A stretch of DNA of 64,000 nucleotides from Zoroaster sp. YZ-2022 (lineage: Eukaryota; Echinodermata; Asteroidea; Forcipulatida; Zoroasteridae): NCBI GenBank assembly GCA_029582265.1, contig CM055831.1:930001-994000 (forward strand). The letters run 5' to 3'. Under the pieces are notes generated by a model, which did no database searches, was not told the origin of the DNA, and worked only from the letters and a program-made list of their open reading frames with translations. Positions within the stretch are counted from its first letter, which is position 1, and every line of letters begins with the position of its first letter. Shown here piece by piece: positions 10,237-21,995 of this stretch. The translations under genes and the position numbers were made by a program.

Positions 10237-11352
10237 CTACAAATATAAAACATGCATATAATAAAGAGACTTACAGCTTTGTATTAGAATGGTGTTCTTG
10301 AGGTGTCCCTCAGAGCTGAAGAGTTTCACTTCAGTTTTCCCACATAGAAAAAGGAATAGAACTGCAAGATCATTGGATGGAGCTACAGCAGCAATGCCTC
10401 GATATTGCAAGAATGTTGAATTCGCCAAACTCATGAAAAAGCTCCCACTTGCCTTCCAGTTCCAGTTTACCCAAGTTAATGTCTTCATCATCATTACTCT
10501 GCTTAAACCTCAGGCATGACAGGCTGCGGTCAATCTGTGGTACAGTTTGACCGGTCAGCAATTTCATGTCAGGATACAGTTCAAGGAAATTAAAGTCAGA
10601 AGAATTCTTGGTGACATCTTCCGCTACCTCTAGTGAGAATTGTTTTTCCTGCAGCATCATACTCACGGTTTTCTCATGCTCATCAAATCTTGTGTTACGA
10701 TCCCGCTCCAGGTTTTTGATTTTAGCAATCATGCGATTCTCTTCCCTTTTACCTTTGCTATTATCTTAGCTGCTTTGTCATGAACCTCTGTCATGATCCC
10801 TGTTACTTTCTTTCCAAATTCCTGCTTAGCTTGAGATGATACTGCTAATGAATGTTCAAATGCCTTGATTTCTCTCTTAAACTCTGGGAAGACATCTTTC
10901 ATCAACTGCCTGCGTTCAAGAGCAGCTGTGTCATAGTCAATATAGTGGTGTTCAGGTTTAGGGTGGTCAATGACAATACAATCTCGACAGATCAACTTTT
11001 CACACTTCACGCAATAGAACCGATTAATTTCCCCCTTGTGTTTTTGACATCTTGACTCATCCTCTAGTGTTTTGGCCGAGGTGGCATCCTTCCTCTGTAG
11101 TGATGAGACCTCGTCTAAGAGACCCTGTAAATAGAAATTGGTTTTCAGGCCAGTAACCCCCTCCTCAGGAAGTTTTGTCTCCCGTCGACACACTGGGCAG
11201 GGCATCTGTTTTGCATCTTTGTAGTATTCCACCAGACAGTTCTCACAGAAACTGTGGAGGCAGTCTAATGCTTTTGGTTTTGTGTATCTATCGTGACAGA
11301 TACTGCATTGCAGATGATTCTCACTGATTGTCTTCAATGCTGCAGAAGCCAT
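9116..11352 (-). pseudogene. TRIM copy B (RBCC-NHL), frameshifted in exon 1
   Basis: Exon 1 is 10275-11352 and exon 2 is 9116-9735, joined in phase 1 across a GTAAGT/AG intron. It is almost identical to TRIM-C. Two lesions break exon 1. One T is missing from the run at 10747-10750 (coiled coil, KVKRE becomes KVKGKRIA and stops). Two bases are missing near 10400, just before propeller blade 1 (GIAAVAP). An extra codon nearby keeps total exon length the same as in copy C. Exon 2 is fully open and encodes blades 2-6 ending TYHMI. One lesion is in a homopolymer, so an assembly or read error cannot be excluded; if both are errors this would be a third intact gene. Confidence 0.8.
10147..10236 (+). 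mobile_element. SINE 3' tail in TRIM-B intron
   Basis: The segment contains ccagcgcctcggattaggtt and gatggcgctttataag and ends in an ATT-triplet run. It interrupts intron sequence that is continuous in copies D and E (gggcgatacatctacaac). It is shared with TRIM-C (19492-19574). A poly-C run precedes it at 10127-10145. Confidence 0.6.
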
Positions 11353-11505
11353 CTGTTGAAATGAACTTCAAGAAATAATCATTAGTATCGATCATTTGTG
11401 TGTACAATCTCATCAAAATAGTCTTCACTGCAAATAGACAAAAAATTAATTATTGTTACATAATTTTCAGACAACAAAAATATCCACAATTATTTTGCCA
11501 TAATA

Positions 11506-11745
11506 CATTTGGATAGCTTCTTCCCTAGAACAGCATTACAATGGAACAACCTTCCTGCTGATTGTTTTCCACCAACTTACGATCTAATTAAGTTTAAGAA
11601 AAATATCAACAAATGTAATCTTGCTTAAATGGTGGATGTTATCGCAAATGTAACCCCTTACACTCTAGTGGCTTTTTGGCCTTGTTTGGGGTGACTGACA
11701 GTAAAAAAAAAAAAATTAAAAAATTAAAAAAAAAATAAATAAAAA
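11506..11745 (+). mobile_element. LINE 3' end fragment
   Basis: Forty codons encode the ORF2 C-terminus (HLDSFFPRTALQWNN...KCNLA), with the stop at 11626-11628. A short 3' UTR and an A-rich tail follow. It is severely 5' truncated. It is shared at the same site with the TRIM-C and TRIM-E flanks but absent from D and F, so it marks a subfamily of units. Confidence 0.75.
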
Positions 11746-12148
11746 GATATATGATGACCATGTAATTATGTTGCTCGGGTTTTATGAAATTTTCATGGGT
11801 TTGGTTGTGAAAACACATGTAGTTTACTTAAGGAAATGTAAATTGGTTTCTGGTCAAAGGTTGGCTTCAAAATTGGTGCAGTGACGCTTGTTTTTTTTTT
11901 GATAATCTTTTTTCTTCTTTTTTTTAGCCAACCAACGAAGTATGTGATACATGCATACACAGTTATTGGAACCAGTTTAAATTTGCTCAACGAGTTCAGA
12001 AACTCAGCCCTGCTGATCAGAAGTTTTTAGAAATAACTAAAAATATCAGAAATAATGATATATTTCCCTCCAATATTTGTTACCTTGATTTGTTGTAGTT
12101 ATTGAAGCCAACGTTAGACAGAAATGAAGAGAAATGTAGTTAACTTAC

Positions 12149-12213
12149 TTTCCGATGCAGACAAAGTGTTAAATGTTGCAGACTTAGGGGCAGTTCCCGT
12201 CAAAATGGCGCTT
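12149..12213 (-). promoter_or_regulatory. Candidate TRIM-B leader exon and promoter motif
   Basis: The donor is GTAAGT (complement of 12143-12148) and aaaatggcg is at 12202-12210. Confidence 0.45.
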
Positions 12214-12547
12214 GGCAAACAATGTAACTGTCATCACAAGCCGTTATGTGACTAGCTAGGCTAGTCAAATAAGCCATCTAGGTGTTGTCTGCATCATATA
12301 TGTAAACATGCATCTAGGTACTGGGAAAATCTTTGGACCCTGTCTGTGTTTTTTCCCTTATCTTTCACATTGTGACATTGGTTCACCTTCCACTAATATT
12401 AACATGTATATTTGTTTCAATTTTTTATTTTTTTGGTTGTTCCTGTAACTTCTAACAACATTGATTTCTTTATTGTGTTCTTTACAAAGGGCTCTCTTTA
12501 ATCATTTTATTATCTATGAATCAAATATGTAGGGCCTATCAACTGTT

Positions 12548-12670
12548 GCTTTTGCTATTTTGACGGCAACATTTGCTATTTTGACGGCAACATTTGCTAT
12601 TTTGACGGCAACATTTGCTATTTTGACTGCAACATTTGCTATTTTGATGGCAACATTTGCTATTTTAACG
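12548..12670. repeat. 21-bp tandem repeat, 6 copies
   Basis: The unit is gctattttgacggcaacatt. The array has the same length as at 21870-21995. Confidence 0.85.
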
Positions 12671-13717
12671 GAAATTTAATTTTTCATCAGAACATCGCCA
12701 TTTAACTTGAGGATGTGAATACAAATGCTGTAAATTTACACATTTCTCAAAATAATTGTGAGAAACATGGTTTTACAGTAAATATGTACTGACATTAATT
12801 CATAATGGTTCTGTCATCAATTCATGTTGGCAATTTTTTATTGTTAAACCAATCTTCTGACAACTATTTTGTGAAATATCTTATTTCAAAATACTTGCAT
12901 TCCTTTCTAATAGGAAATTATCAATGTTCCAATAAAAACATGGGTAATTATCTGAAAATGAAGAAACTGAGTAAATTATTATTTAAAGAGGGGCTGTAAG
13001 GTCAAATTCAGTTTTGTGCTGCACTCATTTTCCAATAGATAGAGTCCTTATGAAAGTGGACAAAATATCACAAGTCTCTTACCTCACGTTAAAATGGTGT
13101 AAAATGCCATTGTATTTGATACCCTTCCAGTGCGACATTTGTTAACATCCAAAATCATCCAATGATGTCACATTTCAAATATATGGGTCTGTACATTTTT
13201 GTATGGGGAATTTTTAGTTCATTCCTTAAACTCCATGATATTCATTCAGAACGGTGTTGAATTTGACTTTTTGATGAACGAAATATTTCTGTATGGAATG
13301 TACACAGACCCATTTATTGTTGATATCCAATGACGTCATGTTTCAAATTTTGTCATGTATTTGAGAATGCGTGTTACGCACGTGTGCAGTGTGGTACCAC
13401 CGCAGTAAAACTATAAAAGATACATATCTGTTGTGTAGATACATTTATATACATTTGACCAATGGTATATTCTCCCTTGAATAACAAATAAGAAGTTTTA
13501 CATGTCCTATTTCAGATTTGCTTCCTAGCGAATCGGTCAGCAAAAGAGGTGCATAGTCCAGGCATGTCCATGGGAGGTACAGGATGGACACCACCCAGGG
13601 CATACTTCCCACGAGCTTCCACACCAATTATTGCCCTACAAGCTGTAAGTTCCATTAAAACCCCTATACACTATTAGTAATCTCAAAATAACACAAATGA
13701 TGAGTTTCACATGAAAC

Positions 13718-14362
13718 TTACTTGGTGTAAAGTAGATAATGGTATAAAACAACCCTGATATCTTTCTGTCTCAGGTGATATCATTTAGTGTAAAGTTGAT
13801 AATGGTATAAAACAACCCTGATATCTTTCTGTCTCGGGTTGATATCATTTAGTGTCAAGTTGATAATGGTATAAAACAACCCTGATATCTTTCTGTCTCG
13901 GGTTGATATCATTTAGTGTAAAGTAGATAATGGTATAAAACAACCCTGATATCTTTCTGTCTCGGGTTGATATCATTTAGTGTAAAGTTGATAATGGTAT
14001 AAAACAACCCTGATATCTTTCTGTCTCAGGTGATATCATTTAGTGTAAAGTTGATAATGGTATAAAACAACCCTGATATCTTTCTGTCTCGGGTTGATAT
14101 CATTTAGTGTAAAGTTGATAATGGTATAAAACAACCCTGATATCTTTCTGTCTCGGGTGATATCATTTAGTGTAAAGTTGATAATGGTATAAAACAAGCC
14201 TGATATCTTTCTGTCTCGGATTGATATCATTTAGTGTAAAGTTGATAATGGTATAAAACAACCCTGATATCTTTCTGTCTCGGGTTGATATCATTTAGTG
14301 TAAAGTTGATAATGGTCTAAAACAACCCTGATATCTTTATGTCTCGGGTTGATATCATTTAA
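13718..14362. repeat. About 65-bp minisatellite, 10 copies
   Basis: The unit contains gataatggtataaaacaacc, ctgatatctttctgtctcgg and tgatatcatttagtgtaaag. It lies between AHI1-like exons A and B. Some units lack one T (63-64 bp), which opens a repetitive antisense frame without coding meaning. Confidence 0.95.
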
Positions 14363-15083
14363 GTAAAATTTAGACATAATTTCCATAATTAATGTCTGTT
14401 ATTCAAAGACAGAAATTCCATATTGGATGCAGAAATGTTTGCATTTATAAGTGTATACTGGCTTTTCATACAGACACATATTTGGTGAATATTGTATCTT
14501 ATAAGAATTTTTTTATTAGAATATAAATAAAAAACATTTTATAATTCATTGATTATTGTTATCATGTTATTATAATTTAAAACATATCATTTTTATAATG
14601 ATTACAGATTACAACTTTTTCTCCAAGCCAATTATAATACTGTTCTCTTTATAATTCACAACAATTTGAAACTTCGTCAGTTTTGCTTTAAGAAAAGGTA
14701 ATTTTTTATTTGAATTCCAATGACTCACAGCGTCAGGGAGCCACAGCCAACTTCATATTCAACTCAACGCTGTCACAGAAGAAGACCGAACACTGCCGTG
14801 TGGTGGCGCTCTACGACTACACCGCCCAATGATCAGATGAACTCAACCTCACAGGTTGACTGGATGTCAGTGCTTTGTGAAGACAACAAGAATTGTTGGA
14901 TGGGACAACTGGATAATGGACAGCAAGGATACTTCCAAGCAAACTAAGTCATTGATGAATGTAAGAGTGGGGGAGGAGAAGGGGTGATTGGCTAAGTTCT
15001 GTATAATCCTTTATCTCTAGTTAACCTTTGGCTATAAAAGGACATGATGTTTAGGATCTTTTGTAAATGAACCTATGTGTTAA

Positions 15084-15284
15084 AGGAACAGTATCGTCAT
15101 GATCAAAGCGGACTTTCAACAGGGCATGGAATCGGTGTCCTAGTTTAAGATGTGACTGAAAATTACTGGCTCATTTATGCAAAGGCAACGGTAATATGAC
15201 CTTATCATGTGAGGTATTATTTTCAGTCAATCTAAAACTAGCACTCTGATTCCATGCCCTGTTGTTCAAGACGACATAGTCCCT
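15084..15284. mobile_element. TTAA-flanked palindromic MITE (type 1)
   Basis: Same element and insertion site as 5676-5875, with TTAA on both sides. Confidence 0.75.
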
Positions 15285-15818
15285 TTAAGTATGGATGCAT
15301 TTACAGACATTTTACCAAAAGTGTATAATGACTTTAAATCAATATCTTAATGAGAGAAGAAAAACATCATTTTATAGCAAGTTATTTATCAATTACAAAC
15401 ATTTTATTATATACACCATCAACATTTTTGTTTACAAATTTATACTTTTGTTAAGGCATTGTGTCACAATTTTATTTGGATTGATGTGCTTCAAGTTTTC
15501 TAAAATATCCGTCCAGTTAAAACAAAGTACATTTGTAAGGATTTCCTGATATAAAATACATTCAGTTTGTTGCATAAGGCCCATTTATTGATATTGCCCA
15601 AAAATGTTAATTCAAGCGTTCTCTGCATTATCGTAAGGACATTTGTGGCATGATATTTATCAAGACACCACTAATGGTATTTATTTCCCACTCACTGCGA
15701 AGTGTGTGCACAGTTAGGGACATGTGCACAGAATGCAGGAATAACAGCGAATGATGGGTAAATCTTATAGGAAAATCCCACTAATTTTGTTTGACAAACT
15801 TTGACTACCGTGCAAAAC

Positions 15819-15899
15819 TATGAATTGTGTGCTTCAGTACTTGTCTAAGGTCTCTTTATATGAATTGTGTGCTTCAGTACTTGTCTAAGGTCTCTTTGT
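15819..15899. repeat. 40-bp tandem repeat, 2 copies
   Basis: One copy fewer than the otherwise nearly identical unit 1 (6410-6528). This is one of the few length differences between the two units. Confidence 0.85.
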
Positions 15900-16068
15900 T
15901 AACTGATTTTGTACATTTGCGTAGTCAATTTCTAATTCATGTGAGAGTAAATATTATGTTTCTTGTGCATATATTGCTGTGTATTTACCACCAAATGTTG
16001 ACTTTCTGCATTATAAAAAGGTCACATGAAAAGGGTGTTAATCCTTTCATATGATCCCACCATTCATA

Positions 16069-16246
16069 AAATACAATTCATTGTAGCATTCAGTAAATAC
16101 AATTCATTGTAGCATTCAGTAAATACAATTCATTGTAGCATTCAGTAAATACAATTCATGGTAGCATTCAGTAAATACAATTCATTGTAGCGTTCAGTAA
16201 ATACAATTCAATGTAGCATTCCGTAAATACAATTCATTGTACCATT
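16069..16246. repeat. 26-bp minisatellite, about 7 copies
   Basis: Near-identical to 6700-6877, including the variant units gtagcgttcag and ccgtaaat. Confidence 0.9.
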
Positions 16247-16280
16247 ATATGTTTTATAAAATATACAAAAGTGAAATTAA

Positions 16281-16481
16281 AGGGGCAGTATTGTCACAGG
16301 GCATGGAATCGGAGTGCTACTTTTAAAATTAACTCATTGACAGAAAATAATACCCCACAAGTCATACCATTGCTGCTGCATAAATAAGCCAGTAATTTTC
16401 AGTCACTGTGTTCATCTTAAACAAGGACACTGATTCCATGCCCTGTTGAAAGTCTGCTCCAATCAAGACGATAGTGTCCCT
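16281..16481. mobile_element. TTAA-associated palindromic MITE (type 2)
   Basis: Counterpart of 6912-7114, with TTAA only on the left side. Confidence 0.7.
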
Positions 16482-17391
16482 TTTTCCCATTTAAATCTTA
16501 CATTTGTGAAAATACTGAATGTACTTGAAGAGTTAACTGTTATACAAAGCATCATTATTTCTCATGAACTTTTGCAAGACATTTAAAAAAAAATTTTTCC
16601 CACCAAATGAGGTGAACTCACTATAACTGGAGACAGTTTGTGCTCATTGAAAACAATCTTTGACTTTAAACGCTAAGTGAATGTCATCATTTTCATTACA
16701 CTTAAACCCCTACTTTTCTGTAAAGACAGAAGGTAAACATTTAACTAAATAATTTATATAAGAAATAATAAGAAATGAATTTTCATTTTGAAGAATTCAC
16801 AAAATCTAAACAAATACCGTTTTGTGAAACAAATGTATAGATTTTGAATTAGTGGTCTTTACATTTCCATGAGACTTCTTTGTACACTCTTAAACAATAT
16901 TTCCTTGGATCTTTTCCCCAATTGCCCGGTTGGACCTCGGTCTGACAACTATCGGGGATGGGAAAAAGGAGGAACTACGTCCTGCCACAGCAAAGTCAGA
17001 GAAGGCCCTCGTGAGTCTGTTTGAAGCCAAGCGAGAGATGAAGGAGGAGATGGACACGAGTAAGACGTTAAGGATGGAGAGAGTCAAGTCCAAGCTGGCA
17101 ACTGTCATGGTATGACTATCGCTTGATTGACTATTTCAGAAAATCCATAATGCATCTCAATAAAATATGTCCATCCAGTATAGAGCTGTTATGACTGACT
17201 CTTATGATATATATACTGTGTTGGTACTATAGACATCTTTTTCATTGATCCGGATATTTTAGACAATGTAAGTCTAAGTTAATCAACAAATAATTACAAA
17301 GAAATACACTACTTACATATTTTTTTTATTTCACTTTTTAAACCTCTTTAATCGATATCATCAAAAAGTTTACACATAAAGAAATACATAC

Positions 17392-17566
17392 AAGTAAGAC
17401 CAATTGTGGTGACACCATGTGAAATTCTCTATTGAGTAGTAATTAGTTTTGAAAGGAACTGGACATTTCGATCAGTATGCTCTGATCGTTTTCGAAAAGT
17501 TCTGTTTAGAACTAATTACTACTCAAGAGAGAATTTCACATGGTGTCACCGCAATTGGTCTTACTT
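17392..17566. repeat. Long palindrome upstream of exon D
   Basis: Counterpart of 8025-8199. The arms are nearly perfectly complementary over about 55 bp. Confidence 0.75.
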
Positions 17567-17889
17567 ATCGTCTTCACCATGCAAAGCTACAAGTTTTACC
17601 TAATCTGCTTTATAACAACCATATTTTATTCAATTGATTCAATTCAATATATTTAATTCATCCACAAAATTTTATACAAAGCACATAATCTTAAGATTTA
17701 TACAATAAATTTACAAATATACATTCAACTTGTTTTTACAGGACAGTAAAGATAGGCAGGGTACCCCTCTACCAGCAGACTATGATGACTAGCTCATTTA
17801 CATTTACACCAGGGGGAACCACCCCTATGCATCAACCAACAATGAACACTTGGGGATCCACATTTGATGCAACCCAGTACAAAACACAG

Positions 17890-18204
17890 GTATGTTGTTT
17901 TAGTTGTTAAGCTGTAGTTGTGACTAACGTTACCAGTAATGGAAATTTTGCTACAAATGTAACATCTGTGGTTGTGACTAGCATTACCAATAATGGCAAA
18001 TTTACCACAAAAGTAACATTTGTGGTTGTGAATAACATTTGTCTACTACTGTGATACTGTGATACAGCACTCGTCCCAATGTGACGTGCGCTTGTAAGTC
18101 AGAGGAATTGGTTCCGTGTATATATGTATGTATGCATCTATTTTTACGCTTTTTTGGATCCCTCCTCATGATCCTTTGCTTTCTCTTTTCCCTTTCCCTG
18201 TATG

Positions 18205-18247
<43 letters not shown>

Positions 18248-18506
18248 ATGCATCTTTGATCAGGCATATGATATTTGATTCGTCTAATGGAAATTTAGGA
18301 TATTTATTTTTTAATAATTTAAATAACTTTTTTGTGTGAGGTTTTGTTTCTTTTGACGTGTAACAAACGAATCATAACACGGTGATACAGTGGTATCAAC
18401 ACTCAAGATTCTTCATGAGATGTCTGTGTAACATCTTGATGAGGACATATTTCACCATTATGATGGTGATAAGGGAGATTGCCAGTCAGCAGCATGTTGG
18501 ATTACA
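17890..18506. other. Convergent intergenic block, AHI1-like tail to TRIM-C
   Basis: No gene is seen. Three diverged copies of the tgtggttgtga repeat occur next to exon D. The sequence tttatt at 18303-18308 gives AATAAA on the - strand, about 200 bp past the TRIM-C stop, and is a plausible poly(A) signal. A (gtgc)n microsatellite interrupts the block. Confidence 0.5.
18202..18249. repeat. (GTGC)n microsatellite
   Basis: About 11 tetranucleotide units, against three or four at the matching place in unit 1 (8838-8853). Confidence 0.95.
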
Positions 18507-20691
18507 TCATATCATGTGATATGTCTTCACTGAGTTGCCGTCTGCTACTACCAGCTGATGCCCATCTGCAGTGAATGTGATTCCCCTGGGGTAGACCAGA
18601 CCCTGATCTATACATGTCATGAATGTACCTTTATCATCATAATGGTGAATATGACCAGTTTTATAATCGTCATTGTCCATTGCAATGTATATGCCTGATC
18701 TGTCACAGCATACACCTCTGCAGTTTTGAACTTCCTGACCATTGATTGTTGGTTTGATTGTGAGTAATGAAGTACCATTGTTATCAACAATGTCTACTTT
18801 ATGTTGTTTACCACCACTGACTACAAGTTTGTTATTGATGTCAGTGGCCAAGAAGTAAGGTTTTGTTTTGACTGGCGTAATGTGAATGAGCGAGCCATCA
18901 GTGGGGCTGTGCTTGGTCACCACCATCCTCTTCACATCCCCTACTAAGATGTTCCCATCATTATTTACTGATACACTCTGGAGGTCCACTGCTTTCTTAC
19001 CTACCTCACTATGAGGCACTGTGTGGAAGTCAAAGGCAAGTGTACCATCATGGCTGTACATCTTGACATTGTTGGTGTCATCCACAACTGCTATGTGATT
19101 GTGTGTAGCTGCAGTGTCACGTGGACCTGGAAAAAGGGTTAAACTTATTATAAAAAATACAAAATAATTGTACTAAATAATGATGAAAGTGTTGGGAGAT
19201 ACTACATGTAATGTAACACAATGTTGATGTGTATACAATGTACATGTGAATGTCAGCATTTGTGAATGCCTCATTAAACTTGATCACAAATGCTTAATAC
19301 AGGGTTTATCAATGTCGTCCTTCATCCATGTACAGTACTATATTATTAACAAATTATTCTCAGAACCATGATTTCACAATAATTAGGGATGCAGATGAAT
19401 TTATTACATGCTTCTTACTAATCTTTTGTGAATTCTGTCAATGTTCTGATTAAAAAGAAAATTGAAAGAAATTACCAGTAAAATACCCCCAAATGGGCAA
19501 TACACCAGCGCCTCGGATTAGGTTTCTAGATAGATGGCGCTTTATAAGTTTCATTATTATTATTATTATTATTATCTACAAATATAAAACATGCATATAA
19601 TAAAGAGACTTACAGCTTTGTATTAGAATGGTGTTCTTGAGGTGTCCCTCAGAGCTGAAGAGTTTCACTTCAGTTTTCCCACATAGAAAAAGGAATAGAA
19701 CTGCAAGATCATTGGATGGAGCTACAGCAGCAATGCCTCTCGATATTGCAAAATGGAATTCGCCAAACTCATGAAAAAGCTCCCACTTGCCTTCCAGTTC
19801 CAGTTTACCCAAGTTGATGTCTTCATCATCATTACTCTGCTTAAACCTCAGGCATGACAGGCTGCGGTCAATCTGTGGTACAGTTTGACCGGTCAGCAAT
19901 TTCATGTCAGGATACAGTTCAAGGAAATTAAAGTCAGAAGAATTCTTGGTGACATCTTCCGCTACCTCTAGTGAGAATTGTTTTTCCTGCAGCATCATAC
20001 TCACGGTTTTCTCATGCTCATCAAATCTTGTGTTACGATCCCGCTCCAGGTTTTTGATTTTAGCAATCATGCGATTCTCTTCCCTTTTTACCTTTGCTAT
20101 TATCTTAGCTGCTTTGTCATGAACCTCTGTCATGATCCCTGTTACTTTCTTTCCAAATTCCTGCTTAGCTTGAGATGATACTGCTAATGAATGTTCAAAT
20201 GCCTTGATTTCTCTCTTAAACTCTGGGAAGACATCTTTCATCAACTGCCTGCGTTCAAGAGCAGCTGTGTCATAGTCAATATAGTGGTGTTCAGGTTTAG
20301 GGTGGTCAATGACAATACAATCTCGACAGATCAACTTTTCACACTTCACGCAATAGAACCGATTAATTTCCCCCTTGTGTTTTTGACATCTTGACTCATC
20401 CTCTAGTGTTTTGGCCGAGGTGGCATCCTTCCTCTGTAGTGATGAGACCTCGTCTAAGAGACCCTGTAAATAGAAATTGGTTTTCAGGCCAGTAACCCCC
20501 TCCTCAGGAAGTTTTGTCTCCCGTCGACACACTGGGCAGGGCATCTGTTTTGCATCTTTGTAGTAGTCCACCAGACAGTTCTCACAGAAACTGTGGAGGC
20601 AGTCTAATGCTTTTGGTTTTGTGTATCTATCGTGACAGATACTGCATTGCAGATGATTCTCACTGATTGTCTTCAATGCTGCAGAAGCCAT
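18507..20691 (-). CDS. TRIM copy C, intact RBCC-NHL E3 ligase (565 aa)
   Basis: Exon 1 is 19614-20691 (1078 nt) and exon 2 is 18507-19126 (620 nt). They join in phase 1 across a GTAAGT donor and a tttttccag acceptor and give 565 residues. RING C3HC4 uses C16, C19, C31, H33, C36, C39, C52 and C55. B-box2 uses C102, H105, C114, C117, C122, C125, H130 and H135/H136. A charged coiled coil covers about 150-250. Six NHL-type blades follow from about 315 to the end, blade 1 in exon 1 and blades 2-6 in exon 2. The start is set by MASAALK right after an AG acceptor shared by all copies. RBCC-NHL proteins are ubiquitin E3 ligases that bind RNA or protein through the propeller; ligase activity and any immune role here are inferred. 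There is no filamin repeat and no B30.2 domain. Of the copies in the window, C and D have both exons fully open. Confidence 0.9.
19492..19574 (+). mobile_element. SINE 3' tail in TRIM-C intron
   Basis: Counterpart of 10147-10236 with a shorter ATT run. The poly-C run that precedes it in copy B is absent. Confidence 0.6.
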
Positions 20692-20844
20692 CTGTTGAAA
20701 TGAACTTCAAGAAATAATCATTAGTATCGATCATTTGTGTGTACAATCTCATCAAAATAGTCTTCACTGCAAATAGACAAAAAATAAATTATTGTTACAT
20801 AATTTTCAGACAACAAAAATATCCACAATTATTTTGCCATAATA

Positions 20845-21063
20845 CATTTGGATAGCTTCTTCCCTAGAACAGCATTACAATGGAACAACCTTCCTGCTGA
20901 TTGTTTTCCACCAACTTACGATCTAATTAAGTTTAAGAAAAATATCAACAAATGTAATCTTGCTTAAATGGTGGATGTTATCGCAAATGTAACCCCTTAC
21001 ACTCTAGTGGCTTTTTGGCCTTGTTTGGGGTGACTGACAGTAAAAAAAAAAAAAAAAAAAAAA
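20845..21063 (+). mobile_element. LINE 3' end fragment
   Basis: Same insertion and same 40-codon ORF2 tail as at 11506. The A-rich tail here is a pure A run. Confidence 0.75.
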
Positions 21064-21470
21064 TATATATATATGATGACCATGTAATTATGTTGCTCGG
21101 GTTTTATGAAATTTTCATGGGTTTGGTTGTGAAAACACATGTAGTTTACTTAAGGAAATGTAAATTGGTTTCTGGTCAAAGGTTGGCTTCAAAATTGGTG
21201 CAGTGACGCTTTTTTTTTTTTTTATAATCTTTTTTCTTCTTTTTTTTTGCCAACCAACGAAGTATGTGATACATGCATACACAGTTATTGGAACCAGTTT
21301 AAATTTGCTCAACGAGTTCAGAAACTCAGCCCTGCTGATCAGAAGTTTTTAGAAATAACTAAAAATATCAGAAATAATGATATATTTCCCTCCAATATTT
21401 GTTACCTTGATTTGTTGTAGTTATTGAAGCCAACGTTAGACAGAAATGAAGAGAAATGTAGTTAACTTAC

Positions 21471-21535
21471 TTTCCGATGCAGACAAAGTGTTAAATGTTG
21501 CAGACTTAGGGGCAGTTCCCATCAAAATGGCGCTT
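21471..21535 (-). promoter_or_regulatory. Candidate TRIM-C leader exon and promoter motif
   Basis: Read on the - strand, a short segment (cagactttgtctgcatcgga type) ends at a GTAAGT donor (complement of 21465-21470). The next AG acceptor in the same sense is directly before the TRIM-C start codon (ttcatttcaacag then ATG), which gives a leader intron of about 780 bp. The motif aaaatggcg at 21524-21532 matches the YY1-type ATGGCG element common at metazoan start sites. The same arrangement recurs before all six TRIM copies; donor identity and motif are seen, promoter function is inferred. Confidence 0.5.
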
Positions 21536-21869
21536 GGCAAACAATGTAACTGTCGTCACAAGTCGTTATGTGACTAGCTAGGCTAGTCAAATAAGCCATC
21601 TATGTGTTGTCTGCATCATATATGTAAACATGCATCTAGGTACTGGGAAAATCTTTGGACCCTGTCAGTGTTTTTTCCCTTATCTTTCACATTGTGACAT
21701 TGGTTCACCTTCCACTAATATTAACATGTATATTTGTTTCAATTTTTTATTTTTTTGGTTGTTCCTGTAACTTCTAACAACATTGATTTCTTTATTGTGT
21801 TCTTTACAAAGGGCTCTCTTTAATCATTTTATTATCTATGAATCAAATATGTAGGGCCTATCAACTGTT

Positions 21870-21995
21870 GCTTTTGCTATTTTGACGGCAACATTTGCTA
21901 TTTTGACGGCAACATTTGCTATTTTGACGGCAACATTTGCTATTTTGACTGCAACATTTGCTATTTTGATGGCAACATTTGCTATTTTAACGGAA
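21870..21995. repeat. 21-bp tandem repeat, 6 copies
   Basis: Matches 12548-12670, including the single variant unit with gactgcaac. Confidence 0.85.

Larger units (their letters stand above)
11353..13515. other. 5' flank of TRIM-B
   Basis: No protein gene is supported. The block holds a LINE 3' end (11506-11745), the leader exon (12149-12213), a 21-bp repeat array (12548-12670) and low-complexity AT-rich DNA. The region at 13120-13340 has inverted, similar segments (gggtctgtacatttttgta and its near complement before cagacccat) that would form a hairpin of roughly 170 bp. Nearly identical to the TRIM-C flank. Confidence 0.55.
13516..17889 (+). pseudogene. AHI1-like 3' end, tail copy 2 (exons A-D)
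   Basis: Exon A is 13516-13644, exon B 14731-14960, exon C about 16928-17109 and exon D 17742-17889. The SH3 exon keeps the acceptor (actcacag) but carries a CGA-to-TGA stop after DYTAQ, the frame change after NLT, and a stop after FQAN. It also has W-to-C and other changes (NKNCWMG), so it is more decayed than copy 1. Exon C has lost its acceptor AG as in copy 1. From about 15000 to 17889 it is almost identical to copy 1 (about 5600-8522), which dates the duplication as very recent. Confidence 0.7.
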
